A stretch of 19,219 nucleotides of DNA, taken from positions 1-19,219 of the forward strand of contig CALTVJ010000030.1 in assembly GCA_943912835.1 (NCBI GenBank), in the 5' to 3' direction. The notes beneath the pieces are model-generated. The model saw only the letters and a list, made by a program, of their open reading frames with translations, did not search any database and was not told the origin of the DNA. Below are positions 8,304-15,133 of this stretch, one piece after another. The position numbers and the translations under genes were made by a program. The stretch comes from an uncultured Porphyromonas sp. GTDB taxonomy: Bacteria; Bacteroidota; Bacteroidia; Bacteroidales; Porphyromonadaceae. The first letter of the stretch is position 1; each line of letters begins with the position of its first letter.

Positions 8304-9146
8304 ATGAAAAAGTTTTTTGCATCAATTGCGTGTGTGGCAGCTTTGTCTGTTGGTTTCGCAACGACAGCATTGGCACAAGAGCCTGCAGAGGCTGTAGCTA
8401 ATGCAGCAACAGAAATGGTAGATTCTGCTGCGGCTGTAGTAGATTCTGCCGCAGCTAGTGTTGAGGATGTTGTAGAAACTACAACGGAGGCTGTAAGCGA
8501 AGATGCTGGTTTCCACCAAGCATTCAAGCAAAAGTTTATCGAAGGGGGAGCAGACTTTATGTCTCTTGTTACAATCGCTCTCGTTTTGGGTCTAGCTATC
8601 TGTCTTGAGCGTATCATTTACCTCAACCTTGCAGATGTTGCTCCTAAGCAAATGCTTGACGAGATTGAAGCTGCTTTACAGAAGGGTGATGTAGCTAAGG
8701 CTAAGACTGTTGCTCAAAATACTCGCGGTCCTATCGCTTCTATCGCTTATCAAGCTCTTCTTCGTCTAGAGTCAGGTCAGTCTATCGATGAGATTGAGAA
8801 GTCTGTTGTGGCATACGGTGGTGTACAAAGTGGTCTTCTTGAGAAGAACCTTTCATGGATTACTCTCTTCATCGCTCTTGCTCCTTCACTCGGGTTCTTG
8901 GGTACTGTAATCGGTATGGTGCTTGCTTTCGACAAGATTGAGCAAGTTGGTGATATCAGCCCAACAGTTGTGGCCGGTGGTATGAAGGTGGCTTTGATCA
9001 CGACTATCGGTGGTCTTGTAGTTGCTATGATCCTTCAAGTATTCTATAACTATATCCTCTCACTTGTAGAAGGTATCGTGAATAAGATGGAAGATGCTTC
9101 TATCACGCTTCTCGATGCTATCGTTAAGTACGGTCTTAAGAAGTAG
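8304..9146 (+). CDS. exbB: ExbB (MotA/TolQ/ExbB proton-channel family) with signal peptide
   Basis: Inner-membrane proton channel subunit that, with ExbD, powers TonB-dependent uptake. It begins with an apparent signal peptide (MKKFFASIACVAALSV... ending ALA-Q at about residue 25), which E. coli ExbB lacks but Bacteroidota homologues often have. Residues about 27-68 are a low-complexity Ala/Val/Asp/Glu segment including tandem VDSAAAV / VDSAAAS. Membrane helices are near residues 85-104, 184-208 and 223-247. The family signatures are intact: APSLGFLGTVIGMVLAFD at about 193-210 and VALITTIGGLVVAM at about 229-242, with Thr residues lining the proton path. Its 280 residues exceed the E. coli length because of the N-terminal extension. 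It is first in an operon with three membrane genes and has a predicted promoter about 160 bp upstream. Function as ExbB rather than TolQ is inferred from the two following exbD genes. Confidence 0.93.
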   Translation: MKKFFASIACVAALSVGFATTALAQEPAEAVANAATEMVDSAAAVVDSAAASVEDVVETTTEAVSEDAGFHQAFKQKFIEGGADFMSLVTIALVLGLAICLERIIYLNLADVAPKQMLDEIEAALQKGDVAKAKTVAQNTRGPIASIAYQALLRLESGQSIDEIEKSVVAYGGVQSGLLEKNLSWITLFIALAPSLGFLGTVIGMVLAFDKIEQVGDISPTVVAGGMKVALITTIGGLVVAMILQVFYNYILSLVEGIVNKMEDASITLLDAIVKYGLKK

Positions 9147-9185
9147 TTCCGTCCATTTCTATTAACCCTTTAATACCATAAAGAA

Positions 9186-9656
9186 ATGGCTGTAACAGGA
9201 ATTAGAAAGTCTTCAAGCTATATACTTCTAGCTCTTGCCGCAATCAGCCTTGTAGTATTCGCCCTTTTCTTCTTTGGCGGGTATGAGCTGGATGCTAAAG
9301 ACAACAAAGTATATAATTTTACAGACTTGTTGATATTTTGGACTTATATTCTAGGTATAGTTTCCATTGCAACTGTACTTGTTTTTGTCCTAAAAGATTT
9401 TGTCGCTAAGCTTGCTTCGAACCCTTCAGATGCTCTTAAGAGTGTTGCTGGTCCTCTAGTGTTTGTTGCTCTCCTTGTTATTACTTATGTAATTGGGGAT
9501 GCTACACCTCTAAACCTAAATGAAGAAGCAGAACGTTTCAATACTTCTGGTTGGCTAAAGATGGCTGATATGTGGATTTATTCTACATATGTACTTCTTG
9601 GCGCTTGTGTTGGTGCTGCTATATTTGGTTCTATCAAGAGCTCTCTTAATCGTTAA
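9186..9656 (+). CDS. Uncharacterised four-helix membrane protein in the exbB-exbD operon
   Basis: I do not recognise a named family. The 156-residue protein has four hydrophobic segments at about 11-32, 46-69, 88-104 and 128-149, with a basic N-terminus (MAVTGIRKSS) and a short basic C-terminus (SSLNR). Between helices 3 and 4 lies a polar loop (GDATPLNLNEEAERFNTSGW). Gaps of 39 bp to exbB and 36 bp to exbD place it firmly inside the operon. From memory, small membrane proteins occupy this same slot between ExbB and the ExbD pair in other Bacteroidales, so an accessory or assembly subunit of the TonB motor is a fair inference. There are no catalytic motifs, and no acidic residue sits in mid-membrane as in ExbD, so it is not a third ExbD. 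Confidence 0.85.
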   Translation: MAVTGIRKSSSYILLALAAISLVVFALFFFGGYELDAKDNKVYNFTDLLIFWTYILGIVSIATVLVFVLKDFVAKLASNPSDALKSVAGPLVFVALLVITYVIGDATPLNLNEEAERFNTSGWLKMADMWIYSTYVLLGACVGAAIFGSIKSSLNR

Positions 9657-9692
9657 TCCAAAGTAATAATCTAAGAATAAAAACAAAAAGCT

Positions 9693-10310
9693 ATGGCTAG
9701 AAAGAAAAGAAAGACCCCAGGTATTAATGGGTCGTCATCTGCCGATATCGCTTTTATGTTGCTTATCTTCTTCTTGATTACTACTTCAATGGATACTGAT
9801 AAGGGACTACAGCGACTTTTGCCTCCCTTGCCTGATAATAAACAGCAAGATAGACCTCCTGTAGAGATTAACGAGCGTAACATTATGCGTTTGCTTGTGA
9901 ATCGTAACGACGAAGTTGTGATACTTCAGCCAGGTGGTGAGTTGTTGAAGCTTAAGCTTGATCAACTTAAGGATGAAGTGGTGGATTTCATCATGAACCC
10001 TACCGATAATCCTAATAAACCTGCTAAGGAACAACGTAATGTTGAGGGTCTAGGCAACATCAATGTAACAACATCAGGTTATGCAATTTCTCTTAAAACA
10101 GAGATTGAAACTAGTTACCAGATGTTTATTAACGTGCAGAACGAACTCATCAAGGCATACAATGAAGTGTGGGACAAGGCTGCTATGCAGTACTATGGTT
10201 TGCACTACAGCGAGATGAAGGATTCTGATCCTCGTAAGAAAGTAATTTCTAAGGAGATCTATCCTATGCACATCTCTGAGATGCCATTGTCTAACCTCAA
10301 GAAGAAGTAA
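9693..10310 (+). CDS. exbD: ExbD/TolR biopolymer transport protein, long variant
   Basis: Single-pass inner-membrane partner of ExbB. A basic N-terminus (MARKKRKTPGINGSSS) leads into the helix ADIAFMLLIFFLITTSM. D18 sits where the essential helix aspartate of ExbD (Asp25 in E. coli) is found. The periplasmic part begins KGLQRLLPPLPDN, a common Bacteroidota ExbD motif. At 205 residues it is much longer than a standard ExbD of about 140. The extra length includes a segment about residues 90-120 (FIMNPTDNPNKPAKEQRNVE) and a C-terminal tail with tyrosines and lysines ending LSNLKKK. It is followed after 10 bp by a second, shorter exbD, and the two probably form a mixed motor. Family call is secure; the role of the insertion is unknown. 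Confidence 0.92.
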   Translation: MARKKRKTPGINGSSSADIAFMLLIFFLITTSMDTDKGLQRLLPPLPDNKQQDRPPVEINERNIMRLLVNRNDEVVILQPGGELLKLKLDQLKDEVVDFIMNPTDNPNKPAKEQRNVEGLGNINVTTSGYAISLKTEIETSYQMFINVQNELIKAYNEVWDKAAMQYYGLHYSEMKDSDPRKKVISKEIYPMHISEMPLSNLKKK

Positions 10311-10320
10311 GAATCATATC

Positions 10321-10794
10321 ATGGGAAAGTTTAATAAGTCTGGCGGACGTGAGATGCCTGAGCTCAACACGTCGTCTCTACCTGACCTTGTGTTTGCGTT
10401 CCTCTTCTTCATTATGATGGTGACATCGATGCGTGAGGTAACCCCTAAGCTCAGCTACAATAACCTCCCAGAGGCTACGGAGCTTCAGAAGCTTGAGGAA
10501 AAATCGTTGGTAACGTTTATCTATATTGGTAAGCCAACAGAAGCTTATAGAGATATGTATGGTAGTAGCTCGGCTATTCAGTTGAATGACCAAGTAACTA
10601 ATAGTCCTAGTCGTGTTTTCGATTATGTTGAGAAAGCAAAGGCTAAGCTCAAGGAACGTAAGGATCTCATACAGATCTCAATCAAGGCAGACAGGGAGAC
10701 TAAGATGAGCATCATCTCAGATGTTAAGGAAGAACTACGTCGTGCTAAAGCACTCAATGTGAGCTATTCATCTCGTCAAGGGAAGAAGAAATAG
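10321..10794 (+). CDS. exbD: Second ExbD/TolR biopolymer transport protein, short variant
   Basis: A 157-residue single-pass protein. Its N-terminus MGKFNKSGGREMPELNTSSL leads into the helix PDLVFAFLFFIMMVTSM, with D22 at the position of the essential ExbD aspartate. The periplasmic domain follows (EVTPKLSYNNLPEATELQKLEEKSL, then strands LVTFIYIGKP and DLIQISIKAD) and ends in a basic RQGKKK tail. It differs strongly from the preceding ExbD outside the membrane helix, so this is an old duplication or two specialised paralogues. It is the last gene before a terminator. A pair of unlike ExbDs is usual for Bacteroidota TonB systems; no tonB is linked here. Confidence 0.92.
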   Translation: MGKFNKSGGREMPELNTSSLPDLVFAFLFFIMMVTSMREVTPKLSYNNLPEATELQKLEEKSLVTFIYIGKPTEAYRDMYGSSSAIQLNDQVTNSPSRVFDYVEKAKAKLKERKDLIQISIKADRETKMSIISDVKEELRRAKALNVSYSSRQGKKK

Positions 10795-10815
10795 TTACAT
10801 ATAGTTTTTAATTTA

Positions 10816-10863
10816 AAATAAGTCGGGGCGGTAATCCATAAGGGTATCGCCCCGACTTATTTG
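10816..10863 (+). terminator. Intrinsic terminator after the exbB operon
   Basis: A 15-bp perfect stem: 10816-10830 (ending AAGTCGGGGCG) pairs with 10848-10862 (beginning CGCCCCGACTT), with a 17-nt loop. The right arm ends in TTATTT, and the left flank is A-rich, so it could also work in the minus direction. It lies 22 bp after the last exbD stop. The next gene's -7 promoter box begins 2 bp after the stem. Confidence 0.85.
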
Positions 10864-10871
10864 TATCTTTG
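10864..10871 (+). promoter_or_regulatory. -7 box of the DUF389 gene promoter
   Basis: TATCTTTG matches the TAnnTTTG consensus exactly and is followed by TGCCG, a common pattern in Bacteroidota promoters. No TTTG is present at the usual 19-21 bp upstream; that position falls in the loop and right arm of the preceding terminator. The start codon is 27 bp downstream of the box, giving a leader of only about 20 nt. Confidence 0.5.
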
Positions 10872-10898
10872 TGCCGTGAAGTTGTAAAATAATTAGGT

Positions 10899-12233
10899 GT
10901 GAAAGAAGAACTAAAGCGTAGACTACATGATGTGCTCAATCTCTTACAAGACAAAGACGATGAGCAAACAATCGTGCAAAATATACGAGACGATGTTGAG
11001 TTTAGAGGTGCCAGAATATGGGTGCTGATATGCGCTATTTTTATAGCGTCTCTTGGGCTTAATGTAAATTCTACTGCAGTAATTATTGGAGCTATGCTTA
11101 TATCTCCCTTGATGAATCCGATTGTGGGGCTGGGGTTAGGCTTAGCAATCTATGATATTACACTAGTTAGACGCTCGTTGCGTAACCTCGGTATCATGGT
11201 GTTGATTAGTATCACAACGGCTACTGTATATTTCTATATATCTCCGTTAAGCCAAGCTCAGAGTGAATTGTTGGCTCGTACACAACCTACGATTTATGAT
11301 GTCTTGATAGCGATTGCTGGAGGTGTAGCTGGTATTTTGGCTAATAGTACTAAGATAAAGGGTAATATCATTATGGGGGTGGCTATCGCTACAGCCTTGA
11401 TGCCTCCGCTTTGTACTGCTGGTTATGGCTTATCTCAGGGGAGTTTGTCTTATTTTTTAGGAGCCAGTTATTTATTCTCCATTAATACGATCTTTATAGC
11501 TCTATCCACTTGGGGTGTTGTTCGTTTGATGCGTTTTAGGCCTGTGGCTTTTGTCAGTGCAGAGCGTGAACGTAAAATCAGACATTGGATTATTTGGATA
11601 ACAATAGGTTTTATAGCGCCTAGTGTTTATACTGGTTTCGGCTTGGTACGACACAGTATCACAGATGATGCTGTGAATCGCTTTGTTCGTAACGAACTTA
11701 ATGGGCATGGCCATCAAGCATTAAAATATAATTTAGTAAAAACAGATAGTGTAACCTATCTTGACGTGGCTCTGTTAGGGCGTAAGGTCGATAGTCTTGA
11801 ACGAGATAGTTTAGAGGGGCTAATGCATCATCAGTATGGACTTGAGGAGGTTTCCTTGTCTTTGCGTCAGGACTTCGTATCTAGTGTGGAGAGTGCAGAT
11901 TTGGAGCTAACTAAAGAATTGTTGATGAAACAATTGTATAGTAAGCAGGAGGAGTTATTTAGAATCCAACAAAGAGAGCAAGACTCTCTTATGAAAATTA
12001 TTACTCAAAGTAGAACGAATAGTGATGAGTTGAGAAGTATAGAACGGGAGATGCTTGTATTGTATCCTCAGTTGTCGGCATGCCGTCTTGCTCAGTTAGA
12101 TTTTGAAGAGGAAAAGTGTTATCTCATTGCTTACTATAGCTCTAGCACACTAAATCAAGAGATTCAAGGGCGGATCTCTGCGTGGATAAAAACACGCTTG
12201 CCTAATAGCCGAATAATATTTTATAAAATGTAG
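10899..12233 (+). CDS. DUF389-family multi-pass membrane protein
   Basis: The N-terminal half is a recognisable DUF389 membrane domain: RDDVEFRGARIWVLICAIFIASLGLNVNST, then AVIIGAMLISPLMNPIVGLGLGL and IKGNIIMGVAIATALMPPLC. Membrane helices fall near residues 40-56, 60-83, 97-114, 133-149, 156-175, 184-210 and 229-250. Residues about 255-444 are soluble, with a charged, probably coiled-coil stretch at about 325-385 (LTKELLMKQLYSKQEELFRIQQ and following). The start is GTG at 10899 because the conserved sequence begins at once and no upstream ATG is in frame. The family's biochemical role is not established, so no function is assigned. It stands alone, with a terminator before it and a promoter-like box after it. 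Confidence 0.88.
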   Translation: MKEELKRRLHDVLNLLQDKDDEQTIVQNIRDDVEFRGARIWVLICAIFIASLGLNVNSTAVIIGAMLISPLMNPIVGLGLGLAIYDITLVRRSLRNLGIMVLISITTATVYFYISPLSQAQSELLARTQPTIYDVLIAIAGGVAGILANSTKIKGNIIMGVAIATALMPPLCTAGYGLSQGSLSYFLGASYLFSINTIFIALSTWGVVRLMRFRPVAFVSAERERKIRHWIIWITIGFIAPSVYTGFGLVRHSITDDAVNRFVRNELNGHGHQALKYNLVKTDSVTYLDVALLGRKVDSLERDSLEGLMHHQYGLEEVSLSLRQDFVSSVESADLELTKELLMKQLYSKQEELFRIQQREQDSLMKIITQSRTNSDELRSIEREMLVLYPQLSACRLAQLDFEEEKCYLIAYYSSSTLNQEIQGRISAWIKTRLPNSRIIFYKM

Positions 12234-12300
12234 ATTGTGACGATGAGGAGTTAAGGACTCATTGGATTTATAGATTGGGTTTTCTAGGAAGGATTGTAGC

Positions 12301-12332
12301 TTTCGGATATTGTCTCTATTGTTGTAATTTTG
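12301..12332 (+). promoter_or_regulatory. Predicted promoter of the rseP-rsmH-ftsL-ftsI operon
   Basis: TAATTTTG (12325-12332) is a full match to the TAnnTTTG -7 consensus. TTTC at 12301-12304, 20 bp upstream, is a three-of-four match to TTTG. The ATG of rseP follows 27 bp after the -7 box. The 125-bp gap upstream holds no clear terminator for the DUF389 gene. Confidence 0.55.
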
Positions 12333-12358
12333 TAAGATACAGAAAAATAATAAGCTAA

Positions 12359-13672
12359 ATGAATATTGTACAACTTTTGATCTCGCTTTCGATTTTAGTT
12401 TTTATACATGAACTAGGGCATTTCTTCTTTGCTAGGCTTTTTGCCACCAGAGTAGAAAAGTTCTATCTATTTTTCAATCCATGGTTTTCGATTTTTAAGT
12501 GGAAGTCACCTCGTAGTGGTACTATCTATGGGCTTGGTTGGCTACCTCTTGGTGGTTATTGCCAGATAGCAGGTATGGTAGATGAGTCTATAGATGCCGA
12601 GCAACTTAAAAGTGAGCCTAAAGCTGATGAATTTAGAAGTAAGACTACTTGGCAGAGACTACTAATAATGGCAGGAGGGATTATTTTTAATCTGCTTTTG
12701 GCTTTTTTCATCTATAGTATGGTTGCTTTTGTCTGGGGAGATAAACGGCTAGATAGTTCAAAAGCAGTGCATGGTTGGTCTTTTAGCTCTGTGGCACATG
12801 AGGTTGGTTTCTCTGATGGTGATATCCTTTACTCTATAGATGGGAAAACACATTTAAATGCTCTAGATGCTAAAATCTGGGAAGAGGTTCTTAATGCCAA
12901 AGAAGTGGATGTCTTAAGGAATGGATCACATCAACACGTGTCTATACCTATCCCAAAAGATTTAGTGCAGAGGATCTTAGCTTCGGGGGAAGGCTTTGCT
13001 CATTTGAATGTTCCCTTTGTCCTTGGAGATATTCATAATAATAAATTGAAAGAGTTAGGGGTATCTGTTGGAGATAGAGTTATTGCGGTGAATCAGAGAG
13101 AAACACCTTATATACAAGATGTTTTGTTAGCCCTCAATGAAAACAAAGGGAAAAGTATAGAGCTCAAACTTGAACGTAATGGTACTTCTTATAAGTGTGG
13201 GGTATTATTGAGTGATGAAGGTACACTAGGGGTACAACTTCGTTCTCCTCTCGAGATATATGAAGTAGAGCAGCTTCACTATAGTCTACTATCAGCTATC
13301 CCAGCCGGATTAGATAAGGCTTTTAAAACGTTGTCTAGTTATGTATCAAGTTTGAAGCATATCTTTACAAAGGAAGGTGCAAAAAGCTTAGGAGGTCTTG
13401 GTACGATGGCTAAACTATTCCCTGAGAAATTTAGCTGGCAAGATTTCTGGCTTACTACAGCTTTTTTGTCGATTATACTGGCTGTTATGAACTTACTCCC
13501 TATTCCAGCCTTAGATGGAGGGCATATTGTGTTTATTTTGGTTGAGATGCTTACAGGGCGTAAGCCTAGTGATAAAATTATGGGCTATATCCAAATGAGT
13601 GGTATGTTGCTTCTCCTCCTGCTGATGCTCTATGCCAATGGTAATGATATTTACCGTTATTTAATCAAGTAA
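12359..13672 (+). CDS. rseP: RseP-type site-2 zinc metalloprotease
   Basis: Intramembrane M50 protease, known in other bacteria for cutting anti-sigma factors and cleaved signal peptides. The first helix carries the zinc motif H17-E-L-G-H21 (ILVFIHELGHFFFARLF). The second metal-binding motif N378-L-L-P-I-P-A-L-D386-G-G-H lies in a C-terminal helix. A further helix follows at about 100-125 (LLIMAGGIIFNLLLAFFIYS). The region about 135-300 should contain tandem PDZ domains: VAHEVGFSDGDILYSIDGK and LKELGVSVGDRVIAVNQRE are the carboxylate-binding-loop type segments. At 437 residues it is full length. Its stop is 2 bp before the rsmH ATG, so the two are almost certainly co-translated. The usual partner dxr is not seen directly upstream; a DUF389 gene is there instead. 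Confidence 0.94.
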   Translation: MNIVQLLISLSILVFIHELGHFFFARLFATRVEKFYLFFNPWFSIFKWKSPRSGTIYGLGWLPLGGYCQIAGMVDESIDAEQLKSEPKADEFRSKTTWQRLLIMAGGIIFNLLLAFFIYSMVAFVWGDKRLDSSKAVHGWSFSSVAHEVGFSDGDILYSIDGKTHLNALDAKIWEEVLNAKEVDVLRNGSHQHVSIPIPKDLVQRILASGEGFAHLNVPFVLGDIHNNKLKELGVSVGDRVIAVNQRETPYIQDVLLALNENKGKSIELKLERNGTSYKCGVLLSDEGTLGVQLRSPLEIYEVEQLHYSLLSAIPAGLDKAFKTLSSYVSSLKHIFTKEGAKSLGGLGTMAKLFPEKFSWQDFWLTTAFLSIILAVMNLLPIPALDGGHIVFILVEMLTGRKPSDKIMGYIQMSGMLLLLLLMLYANGNDIYRYLIK

Positions 13673-13674
13673 TC

Positions 13675-14592
13675 ATGAGTGATTTGCAAACATATCACAT
13701 CCCTGTTATGCTTCAAGAATGCTTGGAGTCTATGGCTATCCGTCCCGGTGGTTGTTATGTAGATGTTACCATGGGAGGAGGTGGTCATAGTCGGGCTATT
13801 CTAGAGAGGCTTGGGGATGGGGGAAGACTTTATGCTTTTGATCAAGACCCTGATGCTGTAGGTAATGTAGAGGAGCAAAGCTCTTTCACTTTTATAGCTT
13901 CTAACTTTAGGTATATTTCTCGCTTTATGGATTACTACCAAGAGCTGGGCAAAGTGGATGCTATTCTTGCGGATTTAGGTGTTTCATCTCACCATTTTGA
14001 TACACCCGAGCGAGGTTTTAGTTTTCGAGCTGAAGAGCCTCTCCTAGATATGCGTATGAATACGCGTAAAGGTAGATCTGCGCGCGATATTATAGCATCG
14101 TATGATGAGACAGACTTGGCTCGTATATTCTTTGAGTACGGAGAACTAAGGCAAAGTCGCCAAATTGCCAAAAGAATTGTTGTGGCCAGGGAGCAAGCCC
14201 CGATAGAGACTATTGGAGATCTTTTGTCTGTCGTTCGTCCAGCAATCAATCCTAGAGAAGAGAAAAAGCAATTGAGTATGCTTTTTCAGAGCTTACGTAT
14301 TGAGGTGAATGATGAATTATCAGCACTCCGAGAAATGTTAGAGGCAAGTAAACGAGTGTTAAAGCCTGGTGGACGTTTAGTGGTAATGACCTATCATTCT
14401 TTGGAGGATCGTATTGTTAAGAATTTCTTGAAAGAGGGTGCTCAAACAGAAAGAGAACAGGATATTTATGGTGTAGCTCCTTCAAACTGGAAGGTTCTTA
14501 CACGTAAACCTATTGTGCCTACACCAGAAGAGGAGATGAGTAATCCTCGATCTCGTTCAGCCAAATTGAGAGTGGCGGAGTGGAGGGGCTAG
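13675..14592 (+). CDS. rsmH: 16S rRNA (cytosine(1402)-N4)-methyltransferase RsmH (MraW)
   Basis: Methylates N4 of C1402 of 16S rRNA in the ribosomal P site using S-adenosylmethionine. Diagnostic segments are HIPVML near the start, the SAM loop YVDVTMGGGGHSRAIL (residues 28-43), YAFDQDPDA (about 53-61), ADLGVSSHHFDTPERGFSFR, LDMRMN, LFQSLRIEVNDEL, GGRLVVMTYHSLEDRIVKNF and the C-terminal NPRSRSAKLRV. The 305-residue length is normal and no key segment is missing. Together with ftsL and ftsI downstream this is the conserved start of a dcw cluster. mraZ, which usually precedes it, is replaced here by rseP. Confidence 0.97.
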   Translation: MSDLQTYHIPVMLQECLESMAIRPGGCYVDVTMGGGGHSRAILERLGDGGRLYAFDQDPDAVGNVEEQSSFTFIASNFRYISRFMDYYQELGKVDAILADLGVSSHHFDTPERGFSFRAEEPLLDMRMNTRKGRSARDIIASYDETDLARIFFEYGELRQSRQIAKRIVVAREQAPIETIGDLLSVVRPAINPREEKKQLSMLFQSLRIEVNDELSALREMLEASKRVLKPGGRLVVMTYHSLEDRIVKNFLKEGAQTEREQDIYGVAPSNWKVLTRKPIVPTPEEEMSNPRSRSAKLRVAEWRG

Positions 14593-14613
14593 TATCATAG
14601 ATCGGTTATAGTT

Positions 14614-15120
14614 ATGAAGGGCTTAGAACGTGAGGACTCTCGAAGAGAAGCGGAGATTGTTGACTTAATTCAAACCGCAGAACTAAATGAGATGGAAGAC
14701 GAGGAGTATTTGGATGCTTCGTATAAAGATGAAGACTATGAGGAGGATTCAGGTTTAGATGATTATTCACAGGTGGATGAGTCCGAGCCAGCTCTTGTAT
14801 CTGCAGATGATGAGATAGAAACGTCTTGGTCTTGGTTTCTTAATTTGCCAACCAATTGGAAAGTCTTCTTTCTATACTTGCTCCCTCTTGTTATTTGTAC
14901 AGCTTCGTGGAATACCCATTGTAATCAGTTGGTTCGAAAGCTTACAAATAAGGAGAAAGAACTTATGGATTTAAGGCATCGTATGCTATATACGACAGCC
15001 GAGTTGGTCGGTCTGGAGAGAATTAATAGTGTTGAAGAACGTATCAAAGTATTGAAATTACCACTAGAGCATTCAAACCATCCCCCCTATATTATCTATG
15101 TAGATAGTTTACCTGATTGA
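14614..15120 (+). CDS. ftsL: FtsL-like division protein with acidic cytoplasmic extension
   Basis: Position between rsmH and ftsI, plus one membrane helix followed by a heptad-like segment, identify it as the Bacteroidota FtsL-type divisome protein. Residues about 1-72 are cytoplasmic and strongly acidic (runs such as EMEDEEYLDASYKDEDYEED). The helix is at about 82-99 (WKVFFLYLLPLVICTASW). A periplasmic coiled coil follows at about 104-135 (QLVRKLTNKEKELMDLRHRM, then LYTTAELVGLERI), and the protein ends YIIYVDSLPD. FtsL proteins diverge greatly, so the call rests on topology and synteny rather than motifs. Gaps are 21 bp upstream and 13 bp downstream, consistent with one operon. In other bacteria FtsL joins FtsB and FtsQ to activate FtsW-FtsI. 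Confidence 0.82.
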   Translation: MKGLEREDSRREAEIVDLIQTAELNEMEDEEYLDASYKDEDYEEDSGLDDYSQVDESEPALVSADDEIETSWSWFLNLPTNWKVFFLYLLPLVICTASWNTHCNQLVRKLTNKEKELMDLRHRMLYTTAELVGLERINSVEERIKVLKLPLEHSNHPPYIIYVDSLPD

Positions 15121-15133
15121 TCTGAGAATAAAT

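Noticed and set aside
8285..8617. 110-codon minus-strand frame over the exbB start
   Set aside because: Low-complexity Ser/Thr/Ala sequence produced by the repetitive alanine codons of the ExbB linker on the other strand; exbB is certain.
12246..12266. Possible terminator after the DUF389 gene (ATGAG ... CTCAT)
   Set aside because: The stem is only about 5 bp with a 10-nt loop and no T-tract follows directly, so it is probably chance.
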